Assembly: GCA_029532415.1 (NCBI GenBank)
Contig: JAQOTA010000070.1
Location: forward strand, 558,001 to 622,000
Origin: Marasmius tenuissimus
Lineage: Eukaryota > Basidiomycota > Agaricomycetes > Agaricales > Marasmiaceae
Reading direction: 5' to 3'
Length of the DNA stretch: 64,000 nt
Shown in pieces: positions 1 to 12,322 of this stretch. Within the stretch, counting starts at the first letter, position 1, and every line of letters starts with the position of its first letter. Under the pieces are notes generated by a model. The model saw only the letters and a list, made by a program, of their open reading frames with translations. It searched no databases and was not told the DNA's origin. A program made the position numbers and the translations under genes.

Positions 1-836
1 CAGCACGTTGCTCAAGACAGAAATGCATTGCATCTATCAACCTTTGATACTTTGCAGGTATCAGGTCCCGACTTCCATCATTGCATGGTCCATCATCAAT
101 CATCAGCTAGTCGCGACGCGCATGCAGATGATGCTGTTGTACCTTGTGGATGCACAGCCTATATCCGAATCAACGCAAGCGTGAAGCGAAGTCCCCACTG
201 TAGAAGTTCCCGAGTGGCGTGAGATACTCATCACAAGATTCGAACAAGCACATTCAGATACTATGCTTTCTCGTGCGGGTCGTCTGAGGTCCTGTTTGAT
301 CTCCCCTTTCTATGTTGTGTTTAGATCAGCGTGAAACTCATCGTAATCATCTCCGATGTATCGGGGATACAGCATACAACATTATTTGAAGTTCAACAGC
401 CGATGCGGGGATCTAGTACGCGTTTGGCAATTACTAGAAGTCCTATCGATCACGGATCGTTGAACTTTCTTGATCACTCCTTCGATACAACCTCAATGAC
501 GCGTTATCATCACACCAGGGAGCTACTAGGCCAGGTCTCGGAGTTGGGAATCACACTATGCGTGATATGAATCAACACGACTTCAGGGTGTCATCATGAA
601 CGAAGAAAGACGTCTTCAGACGTTGTCGCCGTCCTAGATCATTGACAGTGTATATGATCAGCAAGTTTGAACTACCCCATCCTGATCATTCGTTACGGTT
701 TTGGGATCCCGGACTCCCCCTTAGCCTCAATTTCCGGACGCTGGCGGTCTGAACTGGTACATGATAGAGCGAATCCATTTCTGTCTCCGACTTTAGCTTA
801 CATCCCGGCAATTGTACATAGAGGGAGCTCTCGAAG
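1..836. other. No supported gene
   Basis: Only short overlapping reading frames are present and none shows a recognisable motif or splice pattern. It is the 3' flank of the first DUF6534 gene. I see nothing else in it. Confidence 0.5.
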
Positions 837-2781
837 TCACCCCGATATTCCGCTTCCCTCACGATGATAATGATTCTTACTATCCAATTCACTCTGGTGA
901 ACCTCCTCCTTTGCGACGTTGACCTGGACGAGTGGGAGGTCGCCATCCATCTGACCTATCTTGAGCTTTGTGTCCCGAGCGCGTCAGACGACAACCCGGC
1001 TTGTCTGTTATGAAGGCAATAACTTACCCTGTTCTGATTGTCAAATAACGGCAGTCCGACCTCATTGATCGTCGCTCTGGGGGCGAGAGGCTGCTGAGAA
1101 GGTCGTTGCCGGAACCCAGACCCATTGTAGACGTAAACGTCTTTATTGGAGCGGCCGCCCCAATCCTCCAAATAATACTGAGCGTTGAGCCTGTCGAATG
1201 AAGTTACTCCACAGTTTGATTCGACCTCGAGGAAATGGGACTCACATTGCCAGGAGGGAATTGAAATATAGCGCCGTGAGAACGAACCTGAAGGGGAGAA
1301 AGACGAGCTCTAGCGGCAACGTCAAGTACTGGAACGTTGACAAAGAAGTTGAGTAGAAAAGCGAGTAGTCCGGTGACTCAAACTGACCATAATCGGGGGG
1401 ATGATCGAGAATAAGCTTTGAGAACTGGTCAACAGTGGACATAAGGACCATGATGGGTGAGTACCTTGCAAGTGCACCACTATTCACTACATAAGCTACG
1501 AAGACGTAGAACTGGCTGTCAGTCCTGTAAAACAGAGGTAGTTGAACATGAGTATGAAATAGATCAAATTGAGACCTCACCAGTCCAAACGTTTATTGGT
1601 GCGGTACAACATGACAACAATAGTTGCAGATAAGATGCAATCAATGACTGCGGTAAGACAAAAGTCAAGTGCCACGGCCCACTAGATATCCATAAACTTT
1701 ATTATAAGACACGAATTGAGCAATTTCTCAAGGAACGTACCTTGAAGTCGATGGTGAGCACACCCATAATCATAGGAACCCCAGAACTACACACATGATG
1801 TACTTCAAAATCCTGACAGCTCAGCTTTGTTGTGACACTTACATGCGGTATGGGACGTCTAAGAATGTCAAGCAATGTTTTAGCGGGTTGAAAGTGGCAG
1901 GAGGTATGGGCAAGCTCACAAATTGCCAGAGCTAGATTTGCAAAGGTCAGAAACCTGGTAAAATCTGGAGCAGATTTGAATACATACAAAGGCTGAAAGC
2001 GAGAAGTAAACCCTAGACAAGAGCAGCTTGAGTTAGGCACAAAGAAGTAACTATAAAATCTCCTCACCAAGATAGCGAATAGAAAGGTACGGAAATATGT
2101 TCTTTTAATGACTACAATGCAGAGACTGTCAGCGAGGGGTATGTGTGTGGCCCAGGAAGAGACGGGGCTTACTTTTCCAAAGCCGGAATGCATAAACACT
2201 GAATTTGAAAGGTGTGTTAGTAGATGTAGTTGGTATTGAGTCAAACATTTCATACATTTGCGTGAGGGGAGATATGAGCAGCTAGAACCAGAACATTTCA
2301 TGAGTTATTGCTAGCTAACAATTAAAGGTGTGTCTCACGTCAAGCACTGCTGAAAGTGAATAATTCCAGGGAGTGTGTACTTCTCTGAGGTCCCCCTCGT
2401 GAATGAAGATGTTCTCGTATGTGAATTGGATGACTGCTATCAAATGAAGCAATGTTGAACACCTAAGCCGCATTGATTAGATAATTTGGAAGAAAAAGTA
2501 TTGTTTGTTGAACAACCATAGTATTACACACTACAGATAGGTTAGCATTTGAGCCGCACAATTTAAGTATGAGGACTCACAGCGAGCTTTTCCCAGCGAG
2601 ACACAGGTCGCTGCAGAAACACCATAACTTGAATTGTTGCTATTCCAAACAAACTAAAAGATTTAGGTAAGTTTTCTCAATGAATACATTTGTACAGTCA
2701 ATAAATATACCTGGCCTCGAAAAGGTTGCCAATAAAGAGTGGATTCAACCCCGGTAGCCCGGGGATAGGGGGGCCATCCAT
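837..2781 (-). CDS. DUF6534 multi-pass membrane protein, paralog 1
   Basis: Intron-rich gene for a fungal integral membrane protein of the DUF6534 family; its biochemical role is unknown. The start (2779-2781) opens MDGPPIPGLPGLNP, then LFIGNLF, which fits the family's start. Further segments in order: VFLQRPVSRWEKLA (about 2585-2640), FTYENIFIHEGDL, YAFRLWK, a 101 bp exon at 1581-1681 reading WAVALDFCLTAVID then RTNKRLDW, then YVFVAYVVNSGALA, and FVLTALYFNSLLAMLNAQ. The last exon (837-965) carries LVQVNVAKEEVHQSEL and ends at TGA 837-839. The conserved RTNKR, NSGALA and YFNSLLAMLNA blocks identify the family. The exon 1 donor (GCCAG|GTATAT) and the reading frame of exon 2 do not join in phase by one base, near a run of six C, so the copy may carry a small lesion. 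Paralogs are at 20563 and 30412. Confidence 0.8.
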
Positions 2782-2895
2782 TGTCAAAGTGAAGGCTCAA
2801 CAGTTGCGGGGTCCTGGTTGTACAATGTTGAAAGACGTCAAGAACTAGGCTTAGAGCAAGCAAGAGTACAAGTCAATAGAGCCAGCAGCATTGAG

Positions 2896-2905
2896 GCTTA
2901 TAAGC
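2896..2905 (-). promoter_or_regulatory. Putative TATA box of DUF6534 paralog 1
   Basis: GCTTATAAGC lies about 115 bases before the start codon. A nearby block (GCATAGCAATTCC, then ATTGCCTCACTGATC) recurs upstream of paralog 2, so the promoter region was duplicated with the gene. Confidence 0.4.
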
Positions 2906-2929
2906 ATAGATATGCATAGCAATTCCAAT

Positions 2930-5498
2930 TACAAGGATCCCACACCCATTGCCTCACTGATCTAATCAAACCCTCAGAGATCGGTATGTTGGGTGGACTG
3001 TGGGGTATCTGCTGATAGATCTTGACCATTACTGGATACATATGTCTTCAAGCTCATAAGGGTAACACAGTATGTTAAAGCAACTTTAGAAGCACCCCGC
3101 ACCTCGATCATCGATCTGCCAACCAACTGAAGAAAGCATTGGGCTCGGGAAACGCCGCCGACACTGAATTCAGTATCTCAAGGCAGAAGCACTGATCCGG
3201 CAGTACTTCGTTCAATTGCTGCACACACACGCTCCCGTGTAGGTGTGCAAGGAATCAATGATTCCCATAACGAGTTTCCAAGATGATGAAGGGCACGATT
3301 GTTGGCGGTAGGGTAAATGAAACATGGCACGAAAGATACTACATCAAGGGGAAGCGAGCAGCCGCCCACAGGCATCATTCGAGAGGTGAAAAAATTTGGA
3401 TCAGCGCTCACTTGAGCTGCAAATGGGGGGCAATAGAGAGACTGGTATATGGTGCTGCCAGAACTGAGCCACCGCAGCCGACCACGCCGTTCAAGACCTG
3501 CGGCTTAATGGCAAACATGTGCCTCGAACAACCATCATAATGATAAAGAACACCATCTAAGGTGCATATGATGAATCGGACAAACAGTGTTGAAAAGTAC
3601 TTCGATTTCCGTGTACGCAATGTTATGTAGTCGATCTGATTTTTTCCCTTCTGAGTAGTCAATGAAAAGGGTGAAGCGGCAGTCACTCCGAGCATCTTCT
3701 GCCTACTTGCATTTTAAACCATGAGACAACCACCTTCCTTTGTGGATTGCGGACGTTCTCCTGAGCATAGTGGCGTGTGGGGCTCGTAGCGGAGAGAAGA
3801 GAACCGACTTTGGGTGAAAAGGAGCAGTACTGTTGACTGTATGAAGTGCAGACAGATAGGACTTGAGAAATCTGCGGATTCACATGTTATCGCCGTCCCT
3901 CGCGGAGTCTATGTCCAAGGATCCATTTTTGGAGCATCATTACCGTATTCGTCCCGCTGAAGTTCTCATTTTTATCCACAGAACTCATCTATGTATCTAT
4001 CATGACGGCGTTAAAAAGACAACGATAAAACAATGGTCGGCGGTTAGTGCACAGCGTGCTTTCCTATTTCGGTAGATGTTAAGGTCTTCAAGGTGCGTCG
4101 AACTTGGGCCGAACGTGACGGCTGATTGATTGTCAACAAGTGGCCTAGTGCAGGCACGAGTTATGCCTTATTAGTATCGACCAAAAAGGAGAACTAAAAA
4201 TTCAGCCAGACGGGGAGACAAACAACAGCGCAGTCTGCGGAAACTCGAATCTCCAGCGCAAGTACCTGGTTGCGACTTATTGAAAACAATATTGCCTTGA
4301 TTCCGGCTTATCACTTTAAAAGAGGACTTAAATATGACATAGGCAGCAAAACAACATGAGCATGTACGGGAACTACTGATCTGTGAGTTTGAGATGGGGA
4401 GAGGGCAGGCAGAAACTAAGAGTCGGGGCCAGGGAGCTTGTATCCAAGCTTTCGAATATCGCATCATTGTCCACTGGGTGCAGGAACTCGTAAGTTTCGA
4501 GGAAAAATCGAAACTTTATGTGAAAACTTACTTAAGGAGAATTTGACATAACTTTCATGGCCCATGCCGGAGATATTCGACCCAAACTCAACCCATACAG
4601 GAGAGAAATGAGATAGAAATCCCAAATCTGGCATTTCTACCACGTTTCTCCCCATTTCTGGTACCGAGTATCTCTTTCCTTTGTTCCGCGATTGGTGCTA
4701 AGATCTCCCCAAATAAGTTTCAGCGTCAATCTCGAATACCGCTCAAAACTTATGTGATCCTGGGCCCAGTGTTGTCGGCGTTTCCACTCCCCTTCAATTC
4801 AGATACTCTATGTTCAACGACTCCCACTCCTCAAGCCGTTACACAGCCTGATCAGCGACATGATAGGGTCCCAGCTGGCACTTTGTTTATTGCTTTAAGC
4901 CGAGATCAGACCTCTGTAACAAAATGTGCAGCACTGGGCCCCTATCGCGGAAGTAGGTCTAGCGGGACCCGAAATGTAAGTGAAAGGCGTCGAGGCTGAA
5001 TTCTCCCATGCCAGGCTACGTAGAAGACAAGACTTGCCAATCGATACCATCAGGGTGAGTGGGTGATTAAAGCCTTACATTTGCGTGACGGCAGATGCAA
5101 GCGGGTCTGATCGATACGCGAGAATCTCCGAAGAACTGTGCAGTCGTTCTCACGCTGCCCTTTAGGTGAACGCCACCGCCCGGTATTCTTCGTCTGAAAC
5201 ACATGTGCGAGTCCCGACTGGCTTCACAGCGTATATATACAGATATCAGATACGCATGAAGCTTGAATCGCGGCGAGGACTTGAATCGTTGCCCCATAGG
5301 TTCATTCAAAGCATCCTGGGTTTGTTGGGATGGAGCGTCCGACTCTCACGAATTGCACAGATATAATCTTGAGCATTTACGAACATCAATACCTTTGAAT
5401 CCGCGAGTGTTAGTAGTGAGTCATGAGTAACGATCTATCAGATTGTGTCGTGCCTTCCGAGATGCTCCACATTTAAATTCCTGAGCTTAGGGAACAAG
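2930..5498. other. Unresolved intergenic stretch
   Basis: No gene could be supported on either strand. The first 250 bases resemble the 5' flank of DUF6534 paralog 2: a TATCTCA(A/G)G(G/A)CAGA(A/G)GCACTGA block occurs near 3173 and near 22890. The rest holds only short open frames without conserved motifs. Confidence 0.45.
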
Positions 5499-5769
5499 AA
5501 TACTGTAGAAATACAATCAATTTGGATGGCCTTTTTGCCGTGATCACTTCCGGTGACAACAAAAATTTGGATGACACCCCTGCGGCGTGTGACGCGAAGA
5601 AAAAATTCGGAAATTTAGGCTCTGGACAGCCAAGTTTGGCACTTTGGAGGTGTCACACGCAGGGACAATTCGGATGGACCCCTGTGACCTAGTGACCATC
5701 CGAAAATTTTTCGGAAATTTTGGGGCTCGTGACCTGTGACTACCGAATTGATTGTATTCCTACAGTATT
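5499..5769. mobile_element. MITE-like element with 27 bp terminal inverted repeats and TA flanks
   Basis: The left end reads AATACTGTAGAAATACAATC and the right end is its inverted complement, GATTGTATTCCTACAGTATT. The match extends about 27 bases with two mismatches. If TA is the target duplication, the element proper runs CTGTAG to CTACAG, as in Tc1/mariner-derived MITEs. Inside are smaller repeats of GTGTCACACGC and GTGTGACGCG type and AT-rich AAAATTTTTCGG blocks. There is no coding capacity. Confidence 0.75.
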
Positions 5770-6363
5770 GACTATTGAGCTCGGGGGTGCGGAGTCCAAT
5801 ATCTCGGGTGGTGGCACTGAATTGGTAATCATTGATGTATCACTTTTCTCACTGCCTGTGCTCGGGACGCTGTGACGTTTGCGTGGAAAGGTGTGGAAGA
5901 TCAAATATTCCCGGGAGACTACATCGAAAGAACGATGAAGGTACAGTCATTGCTCAATTGGAAAGACCGGTGATCGGCGGCGGCGAGAATACAGATGTTG
6001 AAGCGAGCAGATACCTTCGAGAATAATTTGGGGAGGTGAAGACCTTGAACACACGCCTGCTTGAGACATAAAGGAGGACATCAGAGAGTCTGTGCTGACA
6101 GATTTGAGAGAGTACGCTGGAGCTGAGCATCGAAAAAATAGCGCACCGTCCAAACATTCGTCAGGGTGCGTTTGATAGTTCATATCACGAAGCTCTCATT
6201 ACGTCCGTGAGGCGGTAGAGTTCTAGTCCCGAATCAACGCCGATAAAAAGTGGAATGATTTTGAAGTAGATTGAGTTCGACAGACCCTAAAGGTAGGATT
6301 TATTTCCTTCGTCGGATGACTCCTGCAATGTGCGGACGATACAAGAACACCCAGGGAAGGCAT
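5770..6363. other. Intergenic, 3' flank of the ICMT-like gene
   Basis: Short open frames only, with no conserved protein. It separates the MITE from the end of the minus-strand methyltransferase gene. Confidence 0.45.
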
Positions 6364-7194
6364 TCACCATACTCCGGGAACCACCCTCCACTTCACGCGC
6401 TCTCGCCATTTTTCCCATTCTTCACCATATCGCTTTTGGAGAATCGAATCCTCCAGCAACGGCCTCAAAACCATGAAAAAACCAAAGTGGGTGACGAATG
6501 TCAAGACCCAGAAGCCAACGGCCAAAACTCCCACCCACGATCCAAGGAACCCGCTTTCTTTGATGAACGAGCCTGGGAGCAGGTGATATATGCCTAAGCC
6601 AGTCCAGTTCATGAAGTGCCCCGCATAGGCCGGATGTCGCGCATATGCATACGGGCCTGTTGTCACAAGCTTCGCTGCAGGAGGCGGTTGGGATTTTGTT
6701 TTGTTGGAACTCGTGTCATCGTAATTGATTTCCCAAGTGAAGGCATTACCCAAATAACGGTGGCATGATAGGCGAAGCAAGCCGGCGGAGAGCTGGATCA
6801 GCAACCCTACAATCCTTAGGGTCGTGATAGTGGAACATGTGCCACTGGGAGGGATATCGCGACCAACAAAGCGGTTTAAGTGGGGATAGTAAGTACTGAG
6901 GATGAACAAACTCTCGTAGAGTGCCGCAATATAGCATACTTTCTGAGGAAGAATTGATCGTTGAGCGGGAGACATATTTTGACGACGAAAAGGTAAACTC
7001 ACCCTCTGGAGCCATGTGTGAGGTAGAGCTATCCCGGTAAAAAACCAGTCTATCTTCTCGACAGGCGATGCATGTGAAGAGGGACGACGCAAGGCGGGCA
7101 TCGCATTAGGCGGTGAGGTAGAAGCCCCGAAGATAACCGCCGAGACCATCAACAAGGCGACCTTGAGGATAGTAACGATTGAGGGGATTAACAT
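6364..7194 (-). CDS. Isoprenylcysteine carboxyl methyltransferase-like protein, paralog A
   Basis: Multi-pass membrane methyltransferase of the ICMT/Ste14 family. These enzymes use S-adenosylmethionine to methylate the C-terminal prenylcysteine of CaaX proteins at the endoplasmic reticulum. The family signature is clear in the second half: HRYLGNAFTW, KLVTTGPYAYARHPAYAGH, GIYHLLPGSF, and the C-terminal EEWEKWRERVKW...PGVW. An intron at 6943-7002 (GTGAGT...CCTCAG, 60 bp) interrupts after LPHTWLQR. It is a multiple of three with no stop, so the frame also reads through it. Spliced length is 256 residues, the same as paralog B. The start gives a hydrophobic N-terminus (MLIPSIVTILKVALLMVSAV). The exact substrate cannot be told from sequence, and as one of three paralogs it may be a specialised copy. 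Confidence 0.85.
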   Translation of the reverse strand: MLIPSIVTILKVALLMVSAVIFGASTSPPNAMPALRRPSSHASPVEKIDWFFTGIALPHTWLQRVSLPFRRQNMSPAQRSILPQKVCYIAALYESLFILSTYYPHLNRFVGRDIPPSGTCSTITTLRIVGLLIQLSAGLLRLSCHRYLGNAFTWEINYDDTSSNKTKSQPPPAAKLVTTGPYAYARHPAYAGHFMNWTGLGIYHLLPGSFIKESGFLGSWVGVLAVGFWVLTFVTHFGFFMVLRPLLEDSILQKRYGEEWEKWRERVKWRVVPGVW

Positions 7195-7372
7195 CTTGTG
7201 CCCAAGGAGAGTTGAGCAGAACCCGAATTCCTCGAGGATGTTTGGGACCCATCATATATATGTAGGCAAGTGTCGAAAACGTAGGACACAAATACACCGG
7301 CATCTCACGAGGTGTGATACAAAGCCTGATCGTGAGACGCAAAGCTATTCATAACTACATTCAGGAAACTAA

Positions 7373-8447
7373 TTCAAAATAATTAAATAACAACACTCCC
7401 GAGTGATCACTCCGATTTAAATGCTTTGCAAAAAGGAGCATTCGAATTCCCTTCACAGATGGCCGCTTCGCAATGCTTGCTGGGTCAGTAATCCCGCCAA
7501 CCAGAATCAAAGCAGCACAGTCGCGTCATTGGGTACTACATACTACTACAGGGCTTTTAGATCAGTGCAGGCAAGTGGAGGATATGGGACGAGCAGTTCG
7601 AACGAGGCATTTAAATTGAATCAAATGATTCAAACGGGCGTTTAAATGAGGGATTTGACTCTTGAGCAGGATTTTTGAGACAAGGAATTTGGATAGGAAC
7701 CAGTTTGAGCCGTGGGTTGTCTGAATAGGGGACTTTGAATCGGTGCGGGGTCGAAATGGATGTACAGCGTGTATACCCGGATAATAGGCTGCGTAGTTCA
7801 AACGTTCAAACTTCAAACTCCAGTTTCCGGTCCGAGTTTCTTGAGGACTCACTTTGGATTCACTGTCACCAACAAGCCAAATTTACCCCTCACAGGTTCG
7901 ACTCGCCTTCGAAGTTGAGTCGAATTCAGTCCTGCCTGGACCGCAAGTTCCAATCAGGGAGGATGAAGGTAAACCCAAGTCGAGGTCGGTTCTGCAGATG
8001 GCCCAATTGCAAGAATTTTGACGACCTTCGAGCATATACGGACTGGGAGATTCGGTCACGAGCTTGAGGGCAGGGACGATGGTGGTTGTTTGGGCTCACA
8101 GCAAAAGGAGCTCGTCCTCATGGAATGAGATCAGAGAAAAGGGGTGTTTGTGGGTGTTGTCCACGTGCGCGGCGCGGGACCTGGGCTTGGCCCTTGTTTG
8201 GACTTCATAATCATCTAAATCAGACAGCAACGACCTTCCTTCCTTTTCCTTTGTTCTATTATACGTCAATTTGGCCCGATAAATGTACAGGACAATCGTA
8301 ATGACACCCTACAACGACTGAGCACCCCTCAAGGTGTCAGTTGAGCTGGCACTTCAAGCCCGCGATGGAGGATCAGTGGCATGGACTCGGAGGAAGGTAT
8401 TTAAATAGGAGTGATCACTCGGTAATGTCATTATTTAATTTTTTGAA
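7373..8447. mobile_element. 1.1 kb element with about 50 bp imperfect terminal inverted repeats
   Basis: The left end (TTCAAAATAATTAAATAA, then CCGAGTGATCACTCC and ATTTAAAT) matches the inverted complement of the right end (8396-8447: ATTTAAAT, GGAGTGATCACTCGG, TTATTTAATT...TTGAA). The repeat is about 50 bases with several mismatches. The interior has repeated ATTTAAAT blocks and a GTTCGACTCGCCTTCGAAGT / AGTCGAATTC inverted segment, but no transposase that I recognise. It is probably a non-autonomous DNA transposon or a foldback element. Confidence 0.6.
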
Positions 8448-8977
8448 ACTTATCTCTTGCTACATTTGACGTTGATGATCGATTGATCAATCACTTGAGT
8501 TGTCTTTGATATCGCAATTAGACCATTCGATTTAGGAAAGGATCTCAATCAGACAAATTTGGGGGCACGGTGAAGAACATTCGATAGTATCTCTAGGAAG
8601 TTTCTAAGTATGCAAGGCAGGGTAAACGACATTATGGGAAGGCGTGTGATGATTTGCAAGGTGCGCAACCTTCATGGAGTCCGATCAAATCCGAGATTTG
8701 TACTTAGGCAACTTGGAAAGGAGAACACGGGTTGTGAAATACAGTAGTCCTCTCTGGAGTCCAGAGGGGACTATGGTGCACACGGCCTGACCACCGCTAC
8801 TTTGGACACGCGCCAAATCGGTCCAGCAACGATGATCCCGGGTGCTTAGCTGAGCGCTTGCCTGCAGGGGCTCAGAACCCACCAGAAACCACCCGCCATC
8901 CCCATCCTTTGCCACTCTAGGCTTTCATGGCTCTGAAAATAACGCCTGTGAGCAACCCCGAAGCCTCGAAACTCAAT

Positions 8978-9960
8978 GCTGGCCAGCGCTAACCGGCGCT
9001 TAACAGGTGTTTGACAGGGCGCTTAGACGCCGCGCCAAATTGGCCTAACCTCGACCAGTTTTGCCAAAGTTTTGCTCCAGTGGACTATCGCTCTTGGGGT
9101 TTTAGTCTTGAGATATGTATATGTTTTTTATAAGACAGTTAGTCAACATGATTGAAATTGCATGTGCTAAAATTCTTGTACAAAAGTAGTGGTGACTAGG
9201 CTGTGCACCAATCCGTAATGGAAAACATCATGGTCCGTGCGGTTATTGACACGTAATAACCTTGGTCGCCGCCTTACGCGGCATGGCCCGCTACTGAAAT
9301 GTCAATGACTGTACTGTAGCAAGGCCTCAAATAACGGTTTACAACCCTATGGAAGACTCAAATTGGGATACAGATCATGGATTTACCATATAGCTTATAG
9401 TACAAGGCCCAGGCCTGACTCCTGAGGGCTTTGGAAGCAACTCCATTGATATTGTGCCTGTTTTTTGGTACTGTGATGAGTCGGATACACTCATGAACAT
9501 GCTAGTCAGATGTTGAGTACGAATGCTAACAGAGAGCATTACTCGTCGCCGGCCTTTGGCCGGCTCCTCATAGTTACCCAAAGTTAAAATTGGAGTCTCT
9601 AATGGCTCTCGAAGACGCTGTGCTTGAGAGGTGCATGATGGTTATCATCATGCTGACTCTTGGTCTGAGTAGCAGCTTCTGAGTGCTCAAGAAGACCCAA
9701 CAGAAAGCTGCGCTGTGGCAGAGTCGTCCAGGACAGCGAGGGACAGCGCTTATAAACGGCTTGAGCGGCACTTAAAAGATTGACATGGCGCTTAACGGGC
9801 TGACATGGCGCCAATTTTTGTCGCGCCAAGCCTCACCGACTGAATGGGCGACATGTCATTCTTCTCCCCTTGCATCGAGAGAAAATTCAGTACGGAGTAG
9901 CGCTTAAATTTGTATGGATGGCGCTTGGACGGCGCTTCCGAGGATGAACGGCGTCTGTTG
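8978..9960. repeat. Dispersed GGCGCTTA / GCGCCAA short-word cluster
   Basis: Variants of (G/A)GCGCTTA occur repeatedly: CGGCGCTTAACAGG, GGGCGCTTAGACG, AGCGCTTATAAACGG, GGCGCTTAACGGGC, AGCGCTTAAATT, GGCGCTTGGACGGCGCTTCC. Related GCGCCAAAT / GCGCCAATTT words occur near 8812, 9040, 9808 and 9973. The spacing is irregular, so this is not a tandem array. It may be subterminal repeats of a decayed transposon. Confidence 0.4.
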
Positions 9961-12161
9961 GTCACGTTTTGGGCGCCAAAAGGCAGAATTCTCACGAAGC
10001 GAGCTTTTTTTTTTTCGCCATGGTAAATACCCTTCTACTTCCTTACGTCAGTAGCGGGAACATTGCTCAAGCTCATTTGTTTTGCCCCACCACCATATCT
10101 ACCATCTTTCTAGACTCGGAGCAAGCCCCTGCTCCGGCCCGCCAGCGGGCACCTTTGCTAGAATATTTACTAAACATCCGGATATGGAAGGAGGGGCTCA
10201 TACCGAACCTACCATCTTTCTACTCTGTTTCTGCCCAAACATATTCACCTATTCTCGATTTTATAACAGAATAGACAAATTGACCTCAGTCCGCGTCGGA
10301 AACGCAATATACACGGGTCAGGTGGGATAACGGGAGTCTAGGTGCGTTATCAAAGAACATTTTGCGTGGTGTAACCTGATTGACTCCGTGTTTTCTGAAG
10401 CAACCTCATTATCAGAGCTATTCACACCTTTTGTAGGCTTCAGGCGCGAAGATATAGCCTATAGGTCCTCTCTCAATGCTTAAGGAGGTGGATATTAACA
10501 ATACATGATTTGGTGGGTTGTCAGTCCGTCTCTTGCCTGGAATTTGCACTTGGCGATCTCACATACACGTCAATCGTATTGAACCCCTTGTGATATTTTC
10601 ACGGTCCCTCGAAGTACGTTCTCAGTCGATTTCATTGTCTGCGTAATGAGTAAGCTTACACGCTCCCACTGGGAAACGAAAACCCTTTGTCACCAGCTCA
10701 CGAAGTCCGCATTGAGTACCATGGGGCGCTCACTCTTGCAGACGGTCAATCGGGCACAGTATACTGAAGCATAGACTGAATCGCGAGTTATGTACACTGC
10801 GTAATAGTATAATACCTACAATTTGACGTGCCGGCAAACAACGATGGGGTGAAGTGGCAAGATCTCGGAATAGTGGTTGCGTTAATCCACTGAGGTAAGA
10901 CTACAAAGCTCTCAAGCAGCCCCGCTTACTCTGAATGCATGCTACAATGCCGTGGGAACTCAGAGTCAAAGTTTGCGAGTTGTTCGATATATGTCTTTCA
11001 CTTTGATCAACGGGCACTTCAGATGGTACACAATCTCGACTCTCGTTTGATTGGACCTCAATGCTGAGTTTGAATGACTAACCTCTCTGTAGCTTCGTCC
11101 GGGTCCGATCGGAGTGGTTCGTATGATTCACAATTCACGGATCGAATCGGAGCCGCATATTGGAAGGTCGAATACTCTTTGGATATACATGCATAGCCGG
11201 ACCACGTCTTCGAGAATCCCAACTTGGATATCCTACCTCGATTTCTTCGCCGGGTCGAAGACTACGTCTGATATGACTTGGCCTAACGTGCTTGCCACCC
11301 CAATAACCTACTAATAGGCAGAGTACTGTTCGTTTGAACAAGTTCGTTCAACGCGAGCCGAGTTCTGAAACGGATCGCGCTAGTGATGTTCTTTGTTGAC
11401 ACACTCGATGTGTACAGAACGAATAGATGGACTAACAGAAGGAGTAAGTACGTAGTATTGTTGTCTCTCGTACAAACTAACGGAGCTTGAGATATTACCT
11501 ACCCATCTTCATCAGATCCAAAAATGAGATCCTTCCCTTGATACAAGATGATCTCCAACAGTCAGACTACAAAATATACCTCACCATCGTCTACTTGTCG
11601 CAACTCCCGGTCTGTCATTCTCGATATATCATTCCTGTAGCCCATTCCGCTACTCGGCCCAGGGCTCCACCTCCAGAGCACTTCCTACAAGGAAAGGACC
11701 CATCAGAAGTTATACAGAGATTGATTGAGTTGTTCTCGTGTCCGTTGGCGGCACTCGGGTCGTACCGTGGATCTGAGGCGCTCAAACCCAATCCAGAATA
11801 CGCGAGTTCCCCGATTTTCACAATAGAGTGTGAGCTGGAAATGAATATCAAGAATAAAGTTGAAGCCACGCCCTGGTAGAGCAGAGAGGAACGGCGGTGT
11901 CGGGAAGTGACTCAGTAGTTGCGGTTTGAAGTTTTGCACTGCGGCTTCGAACAAGGCTGCATCTGGCCCGGTCCGCGCTTACAACCCTCACTTCAACCAG
12001 CATGTCGACACCACCTCGGCCCCATCTGAGTCTCTCTGCCTTACTTGAACAGAGAATCTTTACACCAATGGTACTTATCTCAGCGAGCACATCATCAATC
12101 GATCGTTTTACATTTAACCAGTGGCGAGATCGTCTGGGCCCGTGCGTCGTGTCAATCACAA

Positions 12162-12181
12162 ATAGATAGATAGATAGATAA
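12162..12181. repeat. Short (ATAG)n microsatellite
   Basis: About five uninterrupted units of ATAG/GATA. Confidence 0.7.
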
Positions 12182-12317
12182 ATACACATACAGTGACACT
12201 AGGTCGTCAGCATCTCAGGCCTTGCGGATAGGATAATCAACGACGAATCATTGTTCCTTAGACCGCTATTACTCCATGATTATATGCCACCTAACATTTA
12301 ACAGTCTGGGTGTTGCC

Positions 12318-12322
12318 ATTCC
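12318..12322. repeat. Target-site duplication, left side of copia element 1 (ATTCC)
   Basis: ATTCC immediately precedes the left LTR, and the same five bases follow the right LTR at 18368-18372, as expected for copia integrase. Confidence 0.9.

Larger units (their letters stand above)
8448..12317. other. Unresolved repeat-derived stretch before the copia element
   Basis: No gene could be supported. The left third holds many copies of a GGCGCTTA-like word (listed separately). From 10000 to 12300 there are only short frames without recognisable domains. The longest is 11487-11879 (+), 130 codons, with no family signature. Confidence 0.4.

Noticed and set aside
11487..11879. 130-codon plus-strand frame as a host gene
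   Set aside because: No domain, membrane pattern or splice context; frames of this size are frequent by chance in this window.
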